Of a stretch of 61,493 nt of DNA, positions 25,019 through 33,840 are shown piece by piece. The notes beneath the pieces were generated by a model, which worked only from the letters and a program-made list of their open reading frames with translations, was not told where the DNA came from and did no database searches. The DNA comes from an uncultured Eubacteriales bacterium (GTDB lineage: Bacteria > Bacillota > Clostridia > Oscillospirales > CAG-272): NCBI GenBank assembly GCA_934526185.1, contig CAKTAA010000004.1:1-61493 (forward strand), written 5' to 3'. The stretch's first letter is position 1, and the number at the start of each line of letters is the position of its first letter. Made by a program: the position numbers and the translations under genes.

Positions 25019-27414
25019 TTCAATTCCACTACCGTGACGCCGGTATCTCCCTCACCCCATGCTCCGATGCGGAAAGAGCCGATGCGCGAATCCTTTTTCA
25101 GGAAGCCCCAGAGCGCTTTCCGGAGAGCACCGGTTCCTTTGCCGTGGATCAGCCTGACGCTTTCCACGCCGGCCATCTTCGCATCGTCCAGATATTTGTC
25201 GACCATGAACCACGCGTCCTCGCCATTTTGGCCGCGCAAATCGATCTCCGGTGAAAAATCGCGTCCCAAAACAGTGTCGGTGGACCGGCCTCCTGTATGG
25301 TGTGCCATCTTTCTCTTTTGAGCGGTATTCTTGCTGCCGGACAGCATCAGATTGCTGAGTTTTGTACGCGTTTTAAGCGGCCCTGCCTGAACCGTAACAT
25401 TGCCGTCCTTGTCCGGCATATCCAGCACAATGCCGGTTCTGTTCAAATTGATGAGCAGAACCTCATCTCCGACCTTCAGAGACTCCGGCGGCGTGTACTG
25501 CTCCCCGCGCCGCTCCCTCACCGGATTCACTTCCGGCTCCGCTGCCTTCAGCGTTTCGCGGATTGCTTTCCTCGCCTCATTCAAGTCCTCGGACAGTCGA
25601 TGGCTCTCCTTTTTCTTCTGCAATGCCTCCATCTGTTCCATGATAAAATCGCTTGAGCGCTTCGCGCTCTCTAATATGCGATACGCTTTTTCCTGCGCCG
25701 CCTCCATTTCCTTTTCAGCTTCGGCTCGAATTTGTCGGATCTCCTGTTCTACCTCTTTCCGGTATGACTCAAAAGCCCGGCGGCTTTCTTCGGCCTCTTT
25801 TGCGTGTGCCTCCATTTCCGAACGGCTCTGTTCAAGCTGATCCAAGACATCCTCAAAGCGTTTGTTTTCACTGGATAATCTTTCGGCGGCGCGTGAAACG
25901 ATCCGCTGCGGCAAGCCCAGCTTTTCGGAGATTGCAAAAGCATTGGATTTTCCGGGCAGTCCAAGCAGCAGGCGGTAGGTCGGACGGAGCGTCTGCAAAT
26001 CGAATTCGCAGGACGCGTTGCAGACACCGGGTGTTTCCAGCGCGTATACCTTTAGTTCAGCATAGTGCGTCGTCGCTGCGCAAAGCGCGCCGCATTCCCT
26101 GACGGATTCCAGAATGGCAACGGCGAGAGCGGCTCCCTCTACGGGATCCGTTCCTGCACCCAGCTCGTCAAACAATACAAGCGATCGTCCGGTTACCTCT
26201 CCCATAATGCGTACAATATTTTTCATATGAGAGGAAAAAGTAGACAGCGACTGTTCGATGCTCTGCTCGTCGCCGATATCTGCAAAAATGTTTTCAAAAA
26301 TACACATACGAGAGTTTTCAGAGACCGGCAGATGCAGACCGGTCTGCGCCATCATGGCGAACAGACCGAGAGTCTTTAACGTGACGGTTTTGCCGCCGGT
26401 ATTTGGACCCGTTATAACAAGCGTATCGAAGGTTTCTCCCAGTTCCGCATCAATTGGAACGACCGAGGAGGACGGCAATAGAGGATGCCGCGCGCGTTTC
26501 AGGACTACTCCGCCGGTTTCCCGTATTTCCGGCTGTACAGCGCGCATCCGGTAGGACAGCTCCGCGCGGGCAAAGATACAGGCCAGCTCGGTTATAATGT
26601 CGTAATCCACGCGGATCTGCGCCCCGAAGTCCGAGACCAGTGCGGACAGCTCCGCCAGAATCCGCTCAATTTCCTTTGCCTCCTCGCCCTCCAGCACACG
26701 CAGTTCATTGTTGGCCTCCACCACAGCCAGCGGCTCGATAAACAACGTAGCTCCGGAGGATGAGGTATCATGAACAAGGCCTTTGACCTCGTTTTTATAC
26801 TCCGCCTTTACCGGTACAACATAGCGTCCGTTACGCTGCGTCACAATGTTGTCCTGCAAATATTTTGAGGCCGAATGTCCGGACGTGTATGTCTGCAGCA
26901 GATCCTTGATTTTGCTGTTTGTCTGCCGCATATGGCGGCGGATGTCCGCCAGCGCCGGGCTTGCCTCGTCGGCTATGTTGTCCTCGGCAACGATAGCCCG
27001 TGTGATGCGGTCTTCAAGGAAGCGGTTGGCCTCCAGACCTTTGAAAAATTCGTTCAGAGGGCCTGCCTCTTTTGCATCAACCGCGGCTTCTCCGTAAGAA
27101 AGCAGGCGCCGTGCCGTGCGGAGCACTTCTGCCGCCTCTAAAAGTTCGCGCGCTGAAAGGACAGCACCCTTGTCGGCCCGGTCGACGATCCCTGCGGTCT
27201 CCCGTATTTTTCCGAACGGCGGCGGCCCCTTGATGCTGACCAGACGCTTAGCCTCCGTCGTCTGCGCCTGCAAAGCGAGCACACGGGGCAGCGTTACCTG
27301 CGGCCAAAGAGCGCGGAGACGCTGTTTGGCGCCCTCGGTCTGCGCCGCGTCCGCCAGCATTTCCAGTATTTTGTCGTATTCCAGAACCGTTCTTGCTTTT
27401 TCAAAATTCGGCAT
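25015..27414 (-). CDS. mutS2: Endonuclease MutS2
   Basis: About 799 residues. MutS2 binds DNA junctions and collided ribosomes; its Smr domain nicks nucleic acid or splits ribosomes. Walker A TGPNTGGKTVTLKT (near residue 336), Walker B LVLFDELGAGTDPVEGAAL, a long coiled coil rich in Glu/Lys/Arg (about 510-620), a KOW-like segment (GDEVLLINLNRTGIVLDMP) and a C-terminal Smr domain with IDLRGQ and the HGKGTGALRKAL loop. I placed the start at the ATG at 27414 (MPNFEKART); the GTG at 27450 also has a good site (GGAAAGGATGG) and would add 12 residues. Lies between recO and the PPTase gene. Confidence 0.95.
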   Translation of the reverse strand: MPNFEKARTVLEYDKILEMLADAAQTEGAKQRLRALWPQVTLPRVLALQAQTTEAKRLVSIKGPPPFGKIRETAGIVDRADKGAVLSARELLEAAEVLRTARRLLSYGEAAVDAKEAGPLNEFFKGLEANRFLEDRITRAIVAEDNIADEASPALADIRRHMRQTNSKIKDLLQTYTSGHSASKYLQDNIVTQRNGRYVVPVKAEYKNEVKGLVHDTSSSGATLFIEPLAVVEANNELRVLEGEEAKEIERILAELSALVSDFGAQIRVDYDIITELACIFARAELSYRMRAVQPEIRETGGVVLKRARHPLLPSSSVVPIDAELGETFDTLVITGPNTGGKTVTLKTLGLFAMMAQTGLHLPVSENSRMCIFENIFADIGDEQSIEQSLSTFSSHMKNIVRIMGEVTGRSLVLFDELGAGTDPVEGAALAVAILESVRECGALCAATTHYAELKVYALETPGVCNASCEFDLQTLRPTYRLLLGLPGKSNAFAISEKLGLPQRIVSRAAERLSSENKRFEDVLDQLEQSRSEMEAHAKEAEESRRAFESYRKEVEQEIRQIRAEAEKEMEAAQEKAYRILESAKRSSDFIMEQMEALQKKKESHRLSEDLNEARKAIRETLKAAEPEVNPVRERRGEQYTPPESLKVGDEVLLINLNRTGIVLDMPDKDGNVTVQAGPLKTRTKLSNLMLSGSKNTAQKRKMAHHTGGRSTDTVLGRDFSPEIDLRGQNGEDAWFMVDKYLDDAKMAGVESVRLIHGKGTGALRKALWGFLKKDSRIGSFRIGAWGEGDTGVTVVELK

Positions 27415-27462
27415 ATATCTTTCCGGCGCATCTCCGGCATCGAGACGCACCCATCCTTTCCT

Positions 27463-28275
27463 TCAATTATCTTTCCCCATTTCCGGCTCTGCCAGCCTCA
27501 AGATTTCCTTGTAAAACGACAGCGTGGAAAATCCGTGCCCTAAATGACTGAGCAGAAAAGTCTCACAGACTTCAGAAAAGGGAGCGGCCGCTTCCTCTCC
27601 CAAAGCAAAGGAAAACTGCTTTGCGGCGCGCGTCGTTATGATATAGCGCAGCGCAGCCAAAACACCGGGCGCCAGCCGGCGGATGATGCGCGCTGTACCG
27701 TCGATCTCCGGTCTCTCTGAAAAGCCGCCGGCCTTGTGACATTTCCCGCAATATAAAAGGCCGTTCATGATATCGAGATACATATACGGAGCGTCGTTCT
27801 CGCAGCCGCACCCCGCACATGCTCCGATTTGCGGCAGAAAACCGGCAATCGCGGCAGCCCGAAATTCATATGCGCCCTTAATAATATGTTCGGGTTTGCT
27901 GCGCCGGAGTATGCAGTACAGCGCGTTCAGCGTGAGCTGCAGCATATCCGCCTCGTTTTCTCCCTCAATGCAGATATCCCCTGCAATATCTGCCAGATAC
28001 GTTGCCAGCGAAAGCGCGCCGATTTCATCCCGCAGGGAAAAAAATGGCTCTACACATTCGCATTCATTCAGAACATAGTATTGTTTTCGCGCAAAAAGGA
28101 GAAAATCCGAGTAGCAGAATAGCTGCGCTGCGTGAAAATACGGGCTGGTGTACCGTTTGACGCCGCGGCCGAACACGGAAATTTTTCCATGTTCGGCAGT
28201 CAAAACGGTCATCATTTTATCGTAATCGCTTACATCCGTTTCTCGGATAATGAGTCCGCGTGTTCGAATTGTCAT
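27463..28275 (-). CDS. recO: DNA repair protein RecO
   Basis: 270 residues. RecO anneals SSB-coated DNA and loads RecA with RecR. The N-terminal OB fold (RGLIIRETDVSDYDKMMTVL, HGKISVFGRGVKR) and the C-terminal zinc site with cysteines in ACAGCG and YCGKCHKAGG are present. The ATG at 28275 has GGGAGG upstream. recO and mutS2 are 48 bp apart or closer depending on the mutS2 start, and form a repair operon with the PPTase gene. Confidence 0.95.
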   Translation of the reverse strand: MTIRTRGLIIRETDVSDYDKMMTVLTAEHGKISVFGRGVKRYTSPYFHAAQLFCYSDFLLFARKQYYVLNECECVEPFFSLRDEIGALSLATYLADIAGDICIEGENEADMLQLTLNALYCILRRSKPEHIIKGAYEFRAAAIAGFLPQIGACAGCGCENDAPYMYLDIMNGLLYCGKCHKAGGFSERPEIDGTARIIRRLAPGVLAALRYIITTRAAKQFSFALGEEAAAPFSEVCETFLLSHLGHGFSTLSFYKEILRLAEPEMGKDN

Positions 28276-28452
28276 GCTGCCTCCCTCTTTTTCCGCCGGC
28301 CGCGCATACCTGCGGGCGGTCTGACATATACTGTATCAATGCTGCAGCAGTGAAAAAACGAGTTTATCTCAGGCGCCTGTGCGCCGCTAAAAAACTTTAT
28401 GACCATTACGTAAATTATATTAATGCTGATTGTTACAAATCAGCGCGCCATC

Positions 28453-28481
28453 TTGACAATTTTCGATATTTTCGATATGAT
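28453..28481 (+). promoter_or_regulatory. Sigma-A promoter for acpP
   Basis: TTGACA (28453-28458), 17-bp spacer, TATGAT (28476-28481). The spacer holds a short direct repeat (TTTTCGATA twice) that could be a regulator site; none is identified. Confidence 0.85.
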
Positions 28482-28550
28482 TAATAACATATGACGAAAT
28501 AATTGTGAAATAAAGATTTCAATACTCATGATATTGCGGAGGACAGGCGA

Positions 28551-28778
28551 ATGTTCGAGGATTTTAAAAAGTTACTTGTGGAACAGATGAATATTAACGA
28601 GAACGATATCACAGAAGACGCAGAGCTTGTGGGCGATTTGGGGATCAATTCGCTGGAGCTTGCAGATCTTATTTTTAGCTGCGAGGATAAATATTCCATT
28701 GAAATCAACGAAGAGGATTACCGCAAATTTATCACAGTAGGAGACGTTGTGGACTATTTGTCACAGAAAACTGCTTAA
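28551..28778 (+). CDS. acpP: Acyl carrier protein
   Basis: 75 residues, highly acidic, four-helix ACP. The phosphopantetheine serine lies in GINSLELADLI, so the usual DSL motif reads NSL here. It carries growing fatty-acyl chains as thioesters. GGAGG lies ten bases before the ATG. It is transcribed alone from its own promoter and is followed by a terminator; fab genes are not in the window, but a PPTase (24.3 kb) and an acyl-ACP thioesterase (29.4 kb) flank it at a distance. Confidence 0.93.
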   Translation: MFEDFKKLLVEQMNINENDITEDAELVGDLGINSLELADLIFSCEDKYSIEINEEDYRKFITVGDVVDYLSQKTA

Positions 28779-28934
28779 TAGTCCTTTTGGTTAAACAATG
28801 CGGACAGACATATTATAACATAATCCTTTGTATTAGGCAAGTCAATTATACGAAAACGCAGCAGCAGTTCATTATGAAGAAAACGGGTACAAGGTGACGG
28901 ATTCGTTCAAGGTCCTGCAAATCTTTTGTCCCAC

Positions 28935-28966
28935 AAACAGGCTCCGGCTTTGCCGGAGCCTGTTTT
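28935..28966 (+). terminator. Terminator after acpP
   Basis: 14-bp perfect stem (28935-28948 / 28952-28965) with a TTT loop and T-run, about 155 bp after the acpP stop. The A-rich left flank may allow minus-strand use too. Confidence 0.85.
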
Positions 28967-29342
28967 GTATCTGCTGCGGAGAATCTTCATCCGCTCTCCG
29001 GCAGTATGGGCACGTTGTCAGCAGAGAACACCGGGTATGATTTTGCAGCATTCCGAAAAATAAATGATTTTTTCTCTTGTTTCTTCAAAAATGCAACAGG
29101 TTAGATGCAGTACAAACACTTTTTACCATCCGCGTGCAAGAAACCGAATAACCGTTGGCTGCGGCAATTTTTGCATGCTATAAAATCCCTCAACATAGAA
29201 TTGCGCTGTTTTACACTATACACGAAATACTCCGAACAAGGGGACTCTGATAAGGCAATGCCTTATCATACGCCTTTATAAGGCTTAAGGGACGTTATGC
29301 TATTGGTAAAAAGATCCCCATTCGTTAATTTCAGGGTAAGAA
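28967..29342. other. Intergenic region with paired small palindromes
   Basis: No gene. GATAAGGC/GCCTTATC (8-bp stem, 3-nt loop, near 29250-29270) is followed at once by GCCTT/AAGGC (5-bp stem, near 29274-29286). No promoter or RNA family recognised. Confidence 0.4.
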
Positions 29343-29378
29343 ATAAAAGGCCGCTGACATTCTTCTTTTGTCAGCGGC
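29343..29378 (-). terminator. Terminator after the acyl-ACP thioesterase gene
   Basis: 10-bp perfect stem (29350-29359 / 29369-29378); on the minus strand CTTTTATTT follows. It begins about 17 bases after the stop codon. Confidence 0.85.
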
Positions 29379-29394
29379 ATGCTTAAATTGGGTT

Positions 29395-30165
29395 TTACAG
29401 CTTACACAAAATAACCGCGGCCTCCGCGTTGACACTGCCGTCGCTTCTGACCGAGCGGAAGTACCAGACATTTTGTTCTGCATCATAACCCCTGAAAACC
29501 GTCAGCTTTTCGTCGAGCGGCGCCTCATGAGCAAAACTGATCGCGATATGCTGTACACGCATTCCTTCCATTGGCAGAAAATCGCAGTAAAGGTTTGGGT
29601 AATTGGTATTATTCATATGGCGGTTTTTGTCAATATCTTCATATCTGACTTCCTTTTTGCCCGCCAATTCCATCCTAACGGTTTTGGGAATCCGGAAACG
29701 GATGGGGAGAGTAACCTGCATCTGCTCATTTCTGATATAATCAATTTTCACATCGTCCACGTGCAGAAGCTTCTTTTCCGTAACATCGAGCAGCGCCCAC
29801 TGGGTAACCGCACGTGCGGCCGGTCTGCCGCCGCATAAAAGTTCGTAATGCCTATCAAAGCATACGCCGCGGCTTGGCAGAGGCCATGTGGTGGCAGAAC
29901 CGGTGTCATAATCCTTCAGCGGCTCCAGTATGTCCATTGACAAGCGGCTGAGAACAAACGCCCTCGGCGGATTTTCCAGCTCTTTAGGCGTGGGCCCGAG
30001 GTGATACAATTGTAAATTCGCTGCCTCCTGCAAATACCGAAGTATGCAGGAAGCCCGGCAAATACCGTTTGCATCCGTATCATGCGCGGATACGGTAAAG
30101 GGCGCATGATACCGCGGCGCCATGTCGGACTGCACTTCCTTTTCCTCACGACTGCACTCGCACAT
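29395..30165 (-). CDS. Acyl-ACP thioesterase (FatA/FatB type)
   Basis: 256 residues from the ATG at 30165 (MCECSREEKE), which has GGAGG eight bases upstream; an open frame extends 32 codons further without coding character. Two hotdog domains are seen. The second carries the active-site segment DIDKNRHMNNTNYPNLYCDF with the conserved Asn and His. It releases free fatty acids from acyl-ACP, ending chain extension or supplying exogenous lipid pathways. Bacterial homologues are common in gut Firmicutes. It lies 67 bp downstream of fba on the same strand. Confidence 0.88.
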   Translation of the reverse strand: MCECSREEKEVQSDMAPRYHAPFTVSAHDTDANGICRASCILRYLQEAANLQLYHLGPTPKELENPPRAFVLSRLSMDILEPLKDYDTGSATTWPLPSRGVCFDRHYELLCGGRPAARAVTQWALLDVTEKKLLHVDDVKIDYIRNEQMQVTLPIRFRIPKTVRMELAGKKEVRYEDIDKNRHMNNTNYPNLYCDFLPMEGMRVQHIAISFAHEAPLDEKLTVFRGYDAEQNVWYFRSVRSDGSVNAEAAVILCKL

Positions 30166-30232
30166 ACTAAAATCCTCCAAGCTATTTATGAATGAACCGA
30201 AGCTTAAAATGCCGCATTGTATCAGTAACAGG

Positions 30233-31162
30233 TCAGGCTCTGCCGTTTGAACCAAGGACATTTACAATTTTATGTTTGACCATTTTACGGACCTCCTCGC
30301 GTCCGACCTTCAGATACTCACGCGGATCAAAAGCAGAAGGAGTTTCGGAAAGCACGCGGCGAATGCCCGCGGTCATAGCCAAACGGATATCAGAATCAAT
30401 ATTGATTTTGCAGACAGCCATGGAAGCAGCCTGACGGAGAAGCGCCTCCGGCACACCTTTCGCACCGTCCAGCTTGCCGCCGCAGGCGTTGATCTCGTCC
30501 ACAAGTTCCGGAATGACCGACGATGCACCGTGCAAAACAATCGGGAAGTTCGGAAGCCTTCTCGAAATTTCCTCAAGAATATCAAAACGCAGCTTCGGCT
30601 CGCCTTTGAATTTGTAGGCGCCATGGCTTGTCCCAATAGCAATAGCAAGGGAATCCACACCTGTCTTTTCGACGAATTCTTCAACCTCTGCCGGATCCGT
30701 ATACATGGCATCCTCAGCGGAGACGTTGACATCATCCTCGACACCGGCCAGCTTGCCCAGCTCGCCTTCTACAACAACGCCGTGCGCGTGCGCGTAATCG
30801 ACAACCTGCTTTGTCAGCTTGATATTGTCCTGAAACGAATGCTTGGAACCGTCAATCATAACGGAGGTGAAGCCGCCGTCTATACAGGATTTGCAGATAT
30901 CAAAATTTTCACCGTGATCCAAATGCAGCACCAAATCCAACCCCGTATCTTCCACTGCGGCTTTGGCCAGCGCCATCAGATATCCGTGCTTCGCGTATTT
31001 CCTTGCTCCGGCAGAAACCTGAAGAATTACCGGAGATTTTTCCTCGGCGGCCACTTCGGTGATCGCCTGAATAATTTCCATATTATTGATGTTGAAAGCC
31101 CCGACGGCATAGCCGCCCTCGTATGCTTTTCTGAACATTTCCGCTGATGTAACCAGTGCCAT
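30233..31162 (-). CDS. fba: Class II fructose-bisphosphate aldolase
   Basis: 309 residues. It splits fructose 1,6-bisphosphate in glycolysis with a zinc ion. The zinc ligands sit in HLDHGE, VEGELGKLAG and later IGTSHGAYK and LHGASSV; the phosphate site is KINIDSDIRLAM. The start is the ATG at 31162 (MALVTSAEMF) with AAGGGTG upstream; the frame opens to 31294 without family content. A promoter lies at 31236-31264. Homologues of this type can also act on tagatose bisphosphate; glycolysis is the more probable job. Confidence 0.96.
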   Translation of the reverse strand: MALVTSAEMFRKAYEGGYAVGAFNINNMEIIQAITEVAAEEKSPVILQVSAGARKYAKHGYLMALAKAAVEDTGLDLVLHLDHGENFDICKSCIDGGFTSVMIDGSKHSFQDNIKLTKQVVDYAHAHGVVVEGELGKLAGVEDDVNVSAEDAMYTDPAEVEEFVEKTGVDSLAIAIGTSHGAYKFKGEPKLRFDILEEISRRLPNFPIVLHGASSVIPELVDEINACGGKLDGAKGVPEALLRQAASMAVCKINIDSDIRLAMTAGIRRVLSETPSAFDPREYLKVGREEVRKMVKHKIVNVLGSNGRA

Positions 31163-31235
31163 AGAATCACCCTTCTTTCCGAAGCCGCGGCAGCGGCACG
31201 GAACCCTTTCAAGTTTTTTGAAACAGAATACTTCT

Positions 31236-31264
31236 ATTATACCTTTAAGGGCGCGAAAAATCAA
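31236..31264 (-). promoter_or_regulatory. Sigma-A promoter for fba
   Basis: Minus strand TTGATT (31259-31264), 17-bp spacer, TATAAT (31236-31241), about 70 bp before the fba start. Confidence 0.85.
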
Positions 31265-31307
31265 GAGTATTAACGGAAACCATTGGAAAAACATTTTTTA
31301 AAGCCGC

Positions 31308-31344
31308 GAGGGGCTGTCATTTTCATTGAAAATGACAGCCCCTC
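31308..31344 (-). terminator. 17-bp hairpin between spoVT and fba
   Basis: Perfect 17-bp stem (31308-31324 / 31328-31344) with a 3-nt loop, 67 bp after the spoVT stop. Only three Ts follow on the minus strand, so termination strength is uncertain, but position and stability fit a spoVT terminator. Confidence 0.7.
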
Positions 31345-31411
31345 ATACGCACTACTGCCGCTCTGCTTCCGGAACCTCCGGCCTTGCAGTGCATTTGAAT
31401 TTTTTTGCTTA

Positions 31412-31978
31412 TCAGCCCTCAAGCTGTTTACCCAGAAAAGATGCCGCCGTCTGTATCAGCTTTATTTCCGTTTCCAGCGACATTTTATCCATACGCGACG
31501 GGAATGCATCGGCTGTCGATACAGAGGCCACACAGCCAATGACATCGCCTTCCGCAAAGATCGGCATGGCGCATACGACATACATTCCATTTTCGCGTCC
31601 GTCGTCCGTCAGGGAGATAATGTGCTCCGTGTTTTTGTCCACGTATAGATTGCGCTCCTCAATGATATGATCAACCTCGGTGGAGACCTTCTTTTCCACA
31701 TAATCCTTTTTGGAAAAGCCGGCGACAGCGACAACGGAATCCCTGTCACAAATTGCTACAGGAATGCCGCAGGTTTTATTTAAGCTATCCGCGTACTGTC
31801 CGGCAAAATCCACAAGCTCGCCGATTGGTGAATACTTCTTGAAAATGACCTCGCCCTCTCTGTCCGTATAAATTTCAAGGGGATCGCCTTCGCGAATGCG
31901 CATGGTTCTTCTGATTTCCTTCGGAATGACAACCCGGCCCAGGTCGTCGATCCTCCTGACAATTCCAGTTGCTTTCAT
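31412..31978 (-). CDS. spoVT: Stage V sporulation protein T
   Basis: 188 residues from the ATG at 31978, with AAAGGAG upstream. The N-terminal AbrB-type swapped-hairpin DNA-binding domain (MKATGIVRRIDDLGRVVIPK, EIRRTMRIREGDPLEIYTD) is followed by a C-terminal GAF-like sensor domain. In Bacillus, SpoVT is made in the forespore under sigma-G and modulates that regulon; with cotJABC at 39.6 kb it marks a sporulating organism. No convincing sigma-G promoter was found by eye upstream. Confidence 0.93.
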   Translation of the reverse strand: MKATGIVRRIDDLGRVVIPKEIRRTMRIREGDPLEIYTDREGEVIFKKYSPIGELVDFAGQYADSLNKTCGIPVAICDRDSVVAVAGFSKKDYVEKKVSTEVDHIIEERNLYVDKNTEHIISLTDDGRENGMYVVCAMPIFAEGDVIGCVASVSTADAFPSRMDKMSLETEIKLIQTAASFLGKQLEG

Positions 31979-32187
31979 ATATATAACTCCTTTAATCAAT
32001 ATGCTTCCAATGCGGTAATTTGGAAAGCCGTGTCTATGCTTCCAGACTTATTCTTTGCGCGATATGATTTTTTATTCATGAAATGTAAAAACCTTCATTG
32101 GAAAATTCTTTCTGAAAAGGATTTGTTTGCTCGATTTTTTCTGTGCGTTTGGAATTGTCAAAACGATGCTGCGAAGCCGGCCGGCGC

Positions 32188-32239
32188 AAAAAAAAGAGGG
32201 GCCGGAGGCGGACAAGCTGTGTCCGTGTGCCTCCGGCCC
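32188..32239 (-). terminator. Terminator after the Sel1-repeat gene
   Basis: 11-bp perfect stem GGGCCGGAGGC/GCCTCCGGCCC (32199-32209 / 32229-32239) with further inner pairing; on the minus strand it is followed by CTC and eight Ts (32188-32195). Confidence 0.95.
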
Positions 32240-32255
32240 GATTCCTTTTTCTCCC

Positions 32256-33098
32256 TTAGATGTCAAAAATGATTTCTCTGCCCGTGCGGCTTTCCGTGTA
32301 GTTGAGAAGATTTTCCCACTCGTCAGCCTTTTTCGGGTTCCGTCTGGACGGTTTGCCGCAGTCGTACTCCAGCATCAGGTGGTTCATCGCCTTGTCGTTG
32401 CCCATGAGCGCTGCAATGGTCCATAGCTTCATGGAATCCGGGACGTCCGCGGTGCGCTTTTTGGGATCGTCATAGTAATGTCCCAGCCAGAACAGCGCTT
32501 CCGAGGATCCGGCGGCTGCGGCCTGTTTCAGAAGTTCGAGACCGCGCGCCTTGTCCTCTTCGGTATCCGATTCCAGATAGAGATCTATCCCTTTGTAAAA
32601 GGACGAATATTCGCTTCCTTTTTCCATGGATTCTCTGTACCATCTTTCGGATACTTCCGGACCGTCGCCGCGCTTGTGCTTGATGCGCGCAAGTTCCGCC
32701 AGCGCGCGGTTGCTGCCGCCGTACCATGCGTACATGAGATAGAGCGCTTTGGCTTCAAACTCCAGATTCGGCATCAGCGCGATCGCCAGCGCGGCACGCG
32801 GTTCCTTGTCCTGCCGGGCCAGATTGGTCAGCTTTTTCAGCGCGGGCAGCATGCTCTGCTTTACGCCTACGCCGTACATCAGACACTGATATTTGGCGGA
32901 ACGCGCTTTCAAAACGCCCCAGTCCTTTCCGGGCATGGCCGCGCCTTTGCAAAAGCACTGGTAGGCCGCTTCCGCATCCTGCCAGCCCAAAAGCCCCGAC
33001 AAAAGAAACCGTCCCAGCCGCCATAAATCCTCCGCCGTTAAGGCGTCAAGATCTATGCCCAGCGCTTTTGCGGCGTCTTTTGCGTTGGATTTTGCCAT
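32256..33098 (-). CDS. Sel1-like (TPR-type) repeat protein
   Basis: 280 residues, cytoplasmic, no signal peptide. Several alpha-alpha repeats of about 36 residues are visible with the small-residue spacing of Sel1-like repeats, for example ARGLELLKQAAAAGSSEALFW, preceding LGHYYDDP, and MKLWTIAALMGNDKAMNHLM. These repeats form solenoids for protein-protein contact. The start has a near-perfect ribosome site (AAAGGAGG). No partner is apparent: upstream is the small-RNA region, downstream spoVT in the same direction after a strong terminator. Confidence 0.75.
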   Translation of the reverse strand: MAKSNAKDAAKALGIDLDALTAEDLWRLGRFLLSGLLGWQDAEAAYQCFCKGAAMPGKDWGVLKARSAKYQCLMYGVGVKQSMLPALKKLTNLARQDKEPRAALAIALMPNLEFEAKALYLMYAWYGGSNRALAELARIKHKRGDGPEVSERWYRESMEKGSEYSSFYKGIDLYLESDTEEDKARGLELLKQAAAAGSSEALFWLGHYYDDPKKRTADVPDSMKLWTIAALMGNDKAMNHLMLEYDCGKPSRRNPKKADEWENLLNYTESRTGREIIFDI

Positions 33099-33234
33099 TT
33101 TTTACCTCCTTTCAAACAAAAATGGCCCGCGGCTCCCCCGACTGAGGGCGCCGTGCGCCGGTTTCGTAAAAAATAGCGACATCCCCGTCCGGTTTAGGGC
33201 ACCGGACGGAGACGCGGCATATATAGAACTCTCT
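33099..33234. other. Intergenic region upstream of the Sel1-repeat gene
   Basis: Holds a 9-bp perfect stem CCGTCCGGT/ACCGGACGG (near 33187-33212) with no T-run, and a GCGCCG-rich stem nearer the gene. No clear promoter. Confidence 0.4.
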
Positions 33235-33292
33235 CTAAAACAAAAACACCGCGTAAGAGCTGGAGCGTTTCCGCTCCTTTTACCTTACACGG
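33235..33292 (-). terminator. Nested hairpin with T-run, minus strand, without an obvious gene before it
   Basis: Outer stem CCG-GTAAG (33249-33257) with CTTAC-CGG (33284-33292), inner 6-bp stem GGAGCG/CGCTCC (33262-33267 / 33272-33277) with a 4-nt loop. On the minus strand GTGTTTTTGTTTT follows. It looks like an intrinsic terminator for a leftward transcript starting somewhere in 33300-33480, where only a glycine-rich 20-odd codon frame is seen. Confidence 0.6.
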
Positions 33293-33403
33293 CTATGTTT
33301 ATACCCCTACAGTATAAACCATTACCTCCCAGACCTCCACTGCCGCCGACAGAAATTTTGCCCCTGTTTCCGAAAAAAATGGGGAAAATGGTATGAAACC
33401 CCC

Positions 33404-33431
33404 TTGTAAAATCGGAAAAATGTGGTATAAT
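33404..33431 (+). promoter_or_regulatory. Promoter of small-RNA unit 1
   Basis: TTGTAA (33404-33409), 16-bp spacer ending in TGG, TATAAT (33426-33431), an extended -10 promoter. Confidence 0.8.
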
Positions 33432-33437
33432 ATATCT

Positions 33438-33588
33438 GCCGTGGTCGCCGGTTATCCGGGCAGTAAGGTGTCTTGGCACCCGAAAGACAGGAGTGTTTGC
33501 ACCACGTCCTGCCGTACTGCGGTATTTTACTTTTAGGAGAGAAAGTTCTCCTATTCAGTTAATCCGGCGGTTTCGTCGGCCTTTTTTT
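33438..33588 (+). ncRNA. Small RNA unit 1 of a four-member family
   Basis: Starts about seven bases after the -10 box. Helices: CCGG-ttat-CCGG (P2), GGTG-tcttgg-CACC (P3), and CAGGA/TCCTG (P4) enclosing the 14-nt loop GTGTTTGCACCACG at 33493-33506, identical in units 1-3. A 3' part specific to this unit adds AGGAG/CTCCT and a terminator stem CCGGCG/CGTCGG (33564-33569 / 33574-33579) with seven Ts. It might instead end near 33534. Confidence 0.65.
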
Positions 33589-33589
33589 G

Positions 33590-33800
33590 TTTCTATTCGG
33601 CAGCTTGCAGCAACAAAGCGGATTCATCTCACCTCAGCCGGGAAAAGGGCTTCTTCCCGTTCCTCCTGCTTCTCTTTTTTTCAGGTATATAAAAAAATAA
33701 AAAAAATTTGGGCCGCAGAGATGCACAAGCACATTCTCCGCGGCCCGTGGGATGAAATGAAAAGGGGCGCGCAAAAATTATTTCCCCATTTGCCGTTTAC
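33590..33800. other. Region between small-RNA units 1 and 2
   Basis: No gene. Contains stem CGGGAA/TTCCCG followed after 16 nt by seven Ts (near 33638-33681), and stem GGGCCGC/GCGGCCC (33710-33716 / 33740-33746). These may belong to further small transcripts. Confidence 0.4.
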
Positions 33801-33805
33801 CCCCC

Positions 33806-33834
33806 TTGAAAAATGCAAATGAATGTGTTATACT
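33806..33834 (+). promoter_or_regulatory. Promoter of small-RNA unit 2
   Basis: TTGAAA (33806-33811), 17-bp spacer, TATACT (33829-33834). Expected start at 33841, exactly the first base of helix P1. Confidence 0.9.
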
Positions 33835-33840
33835 ATATTC

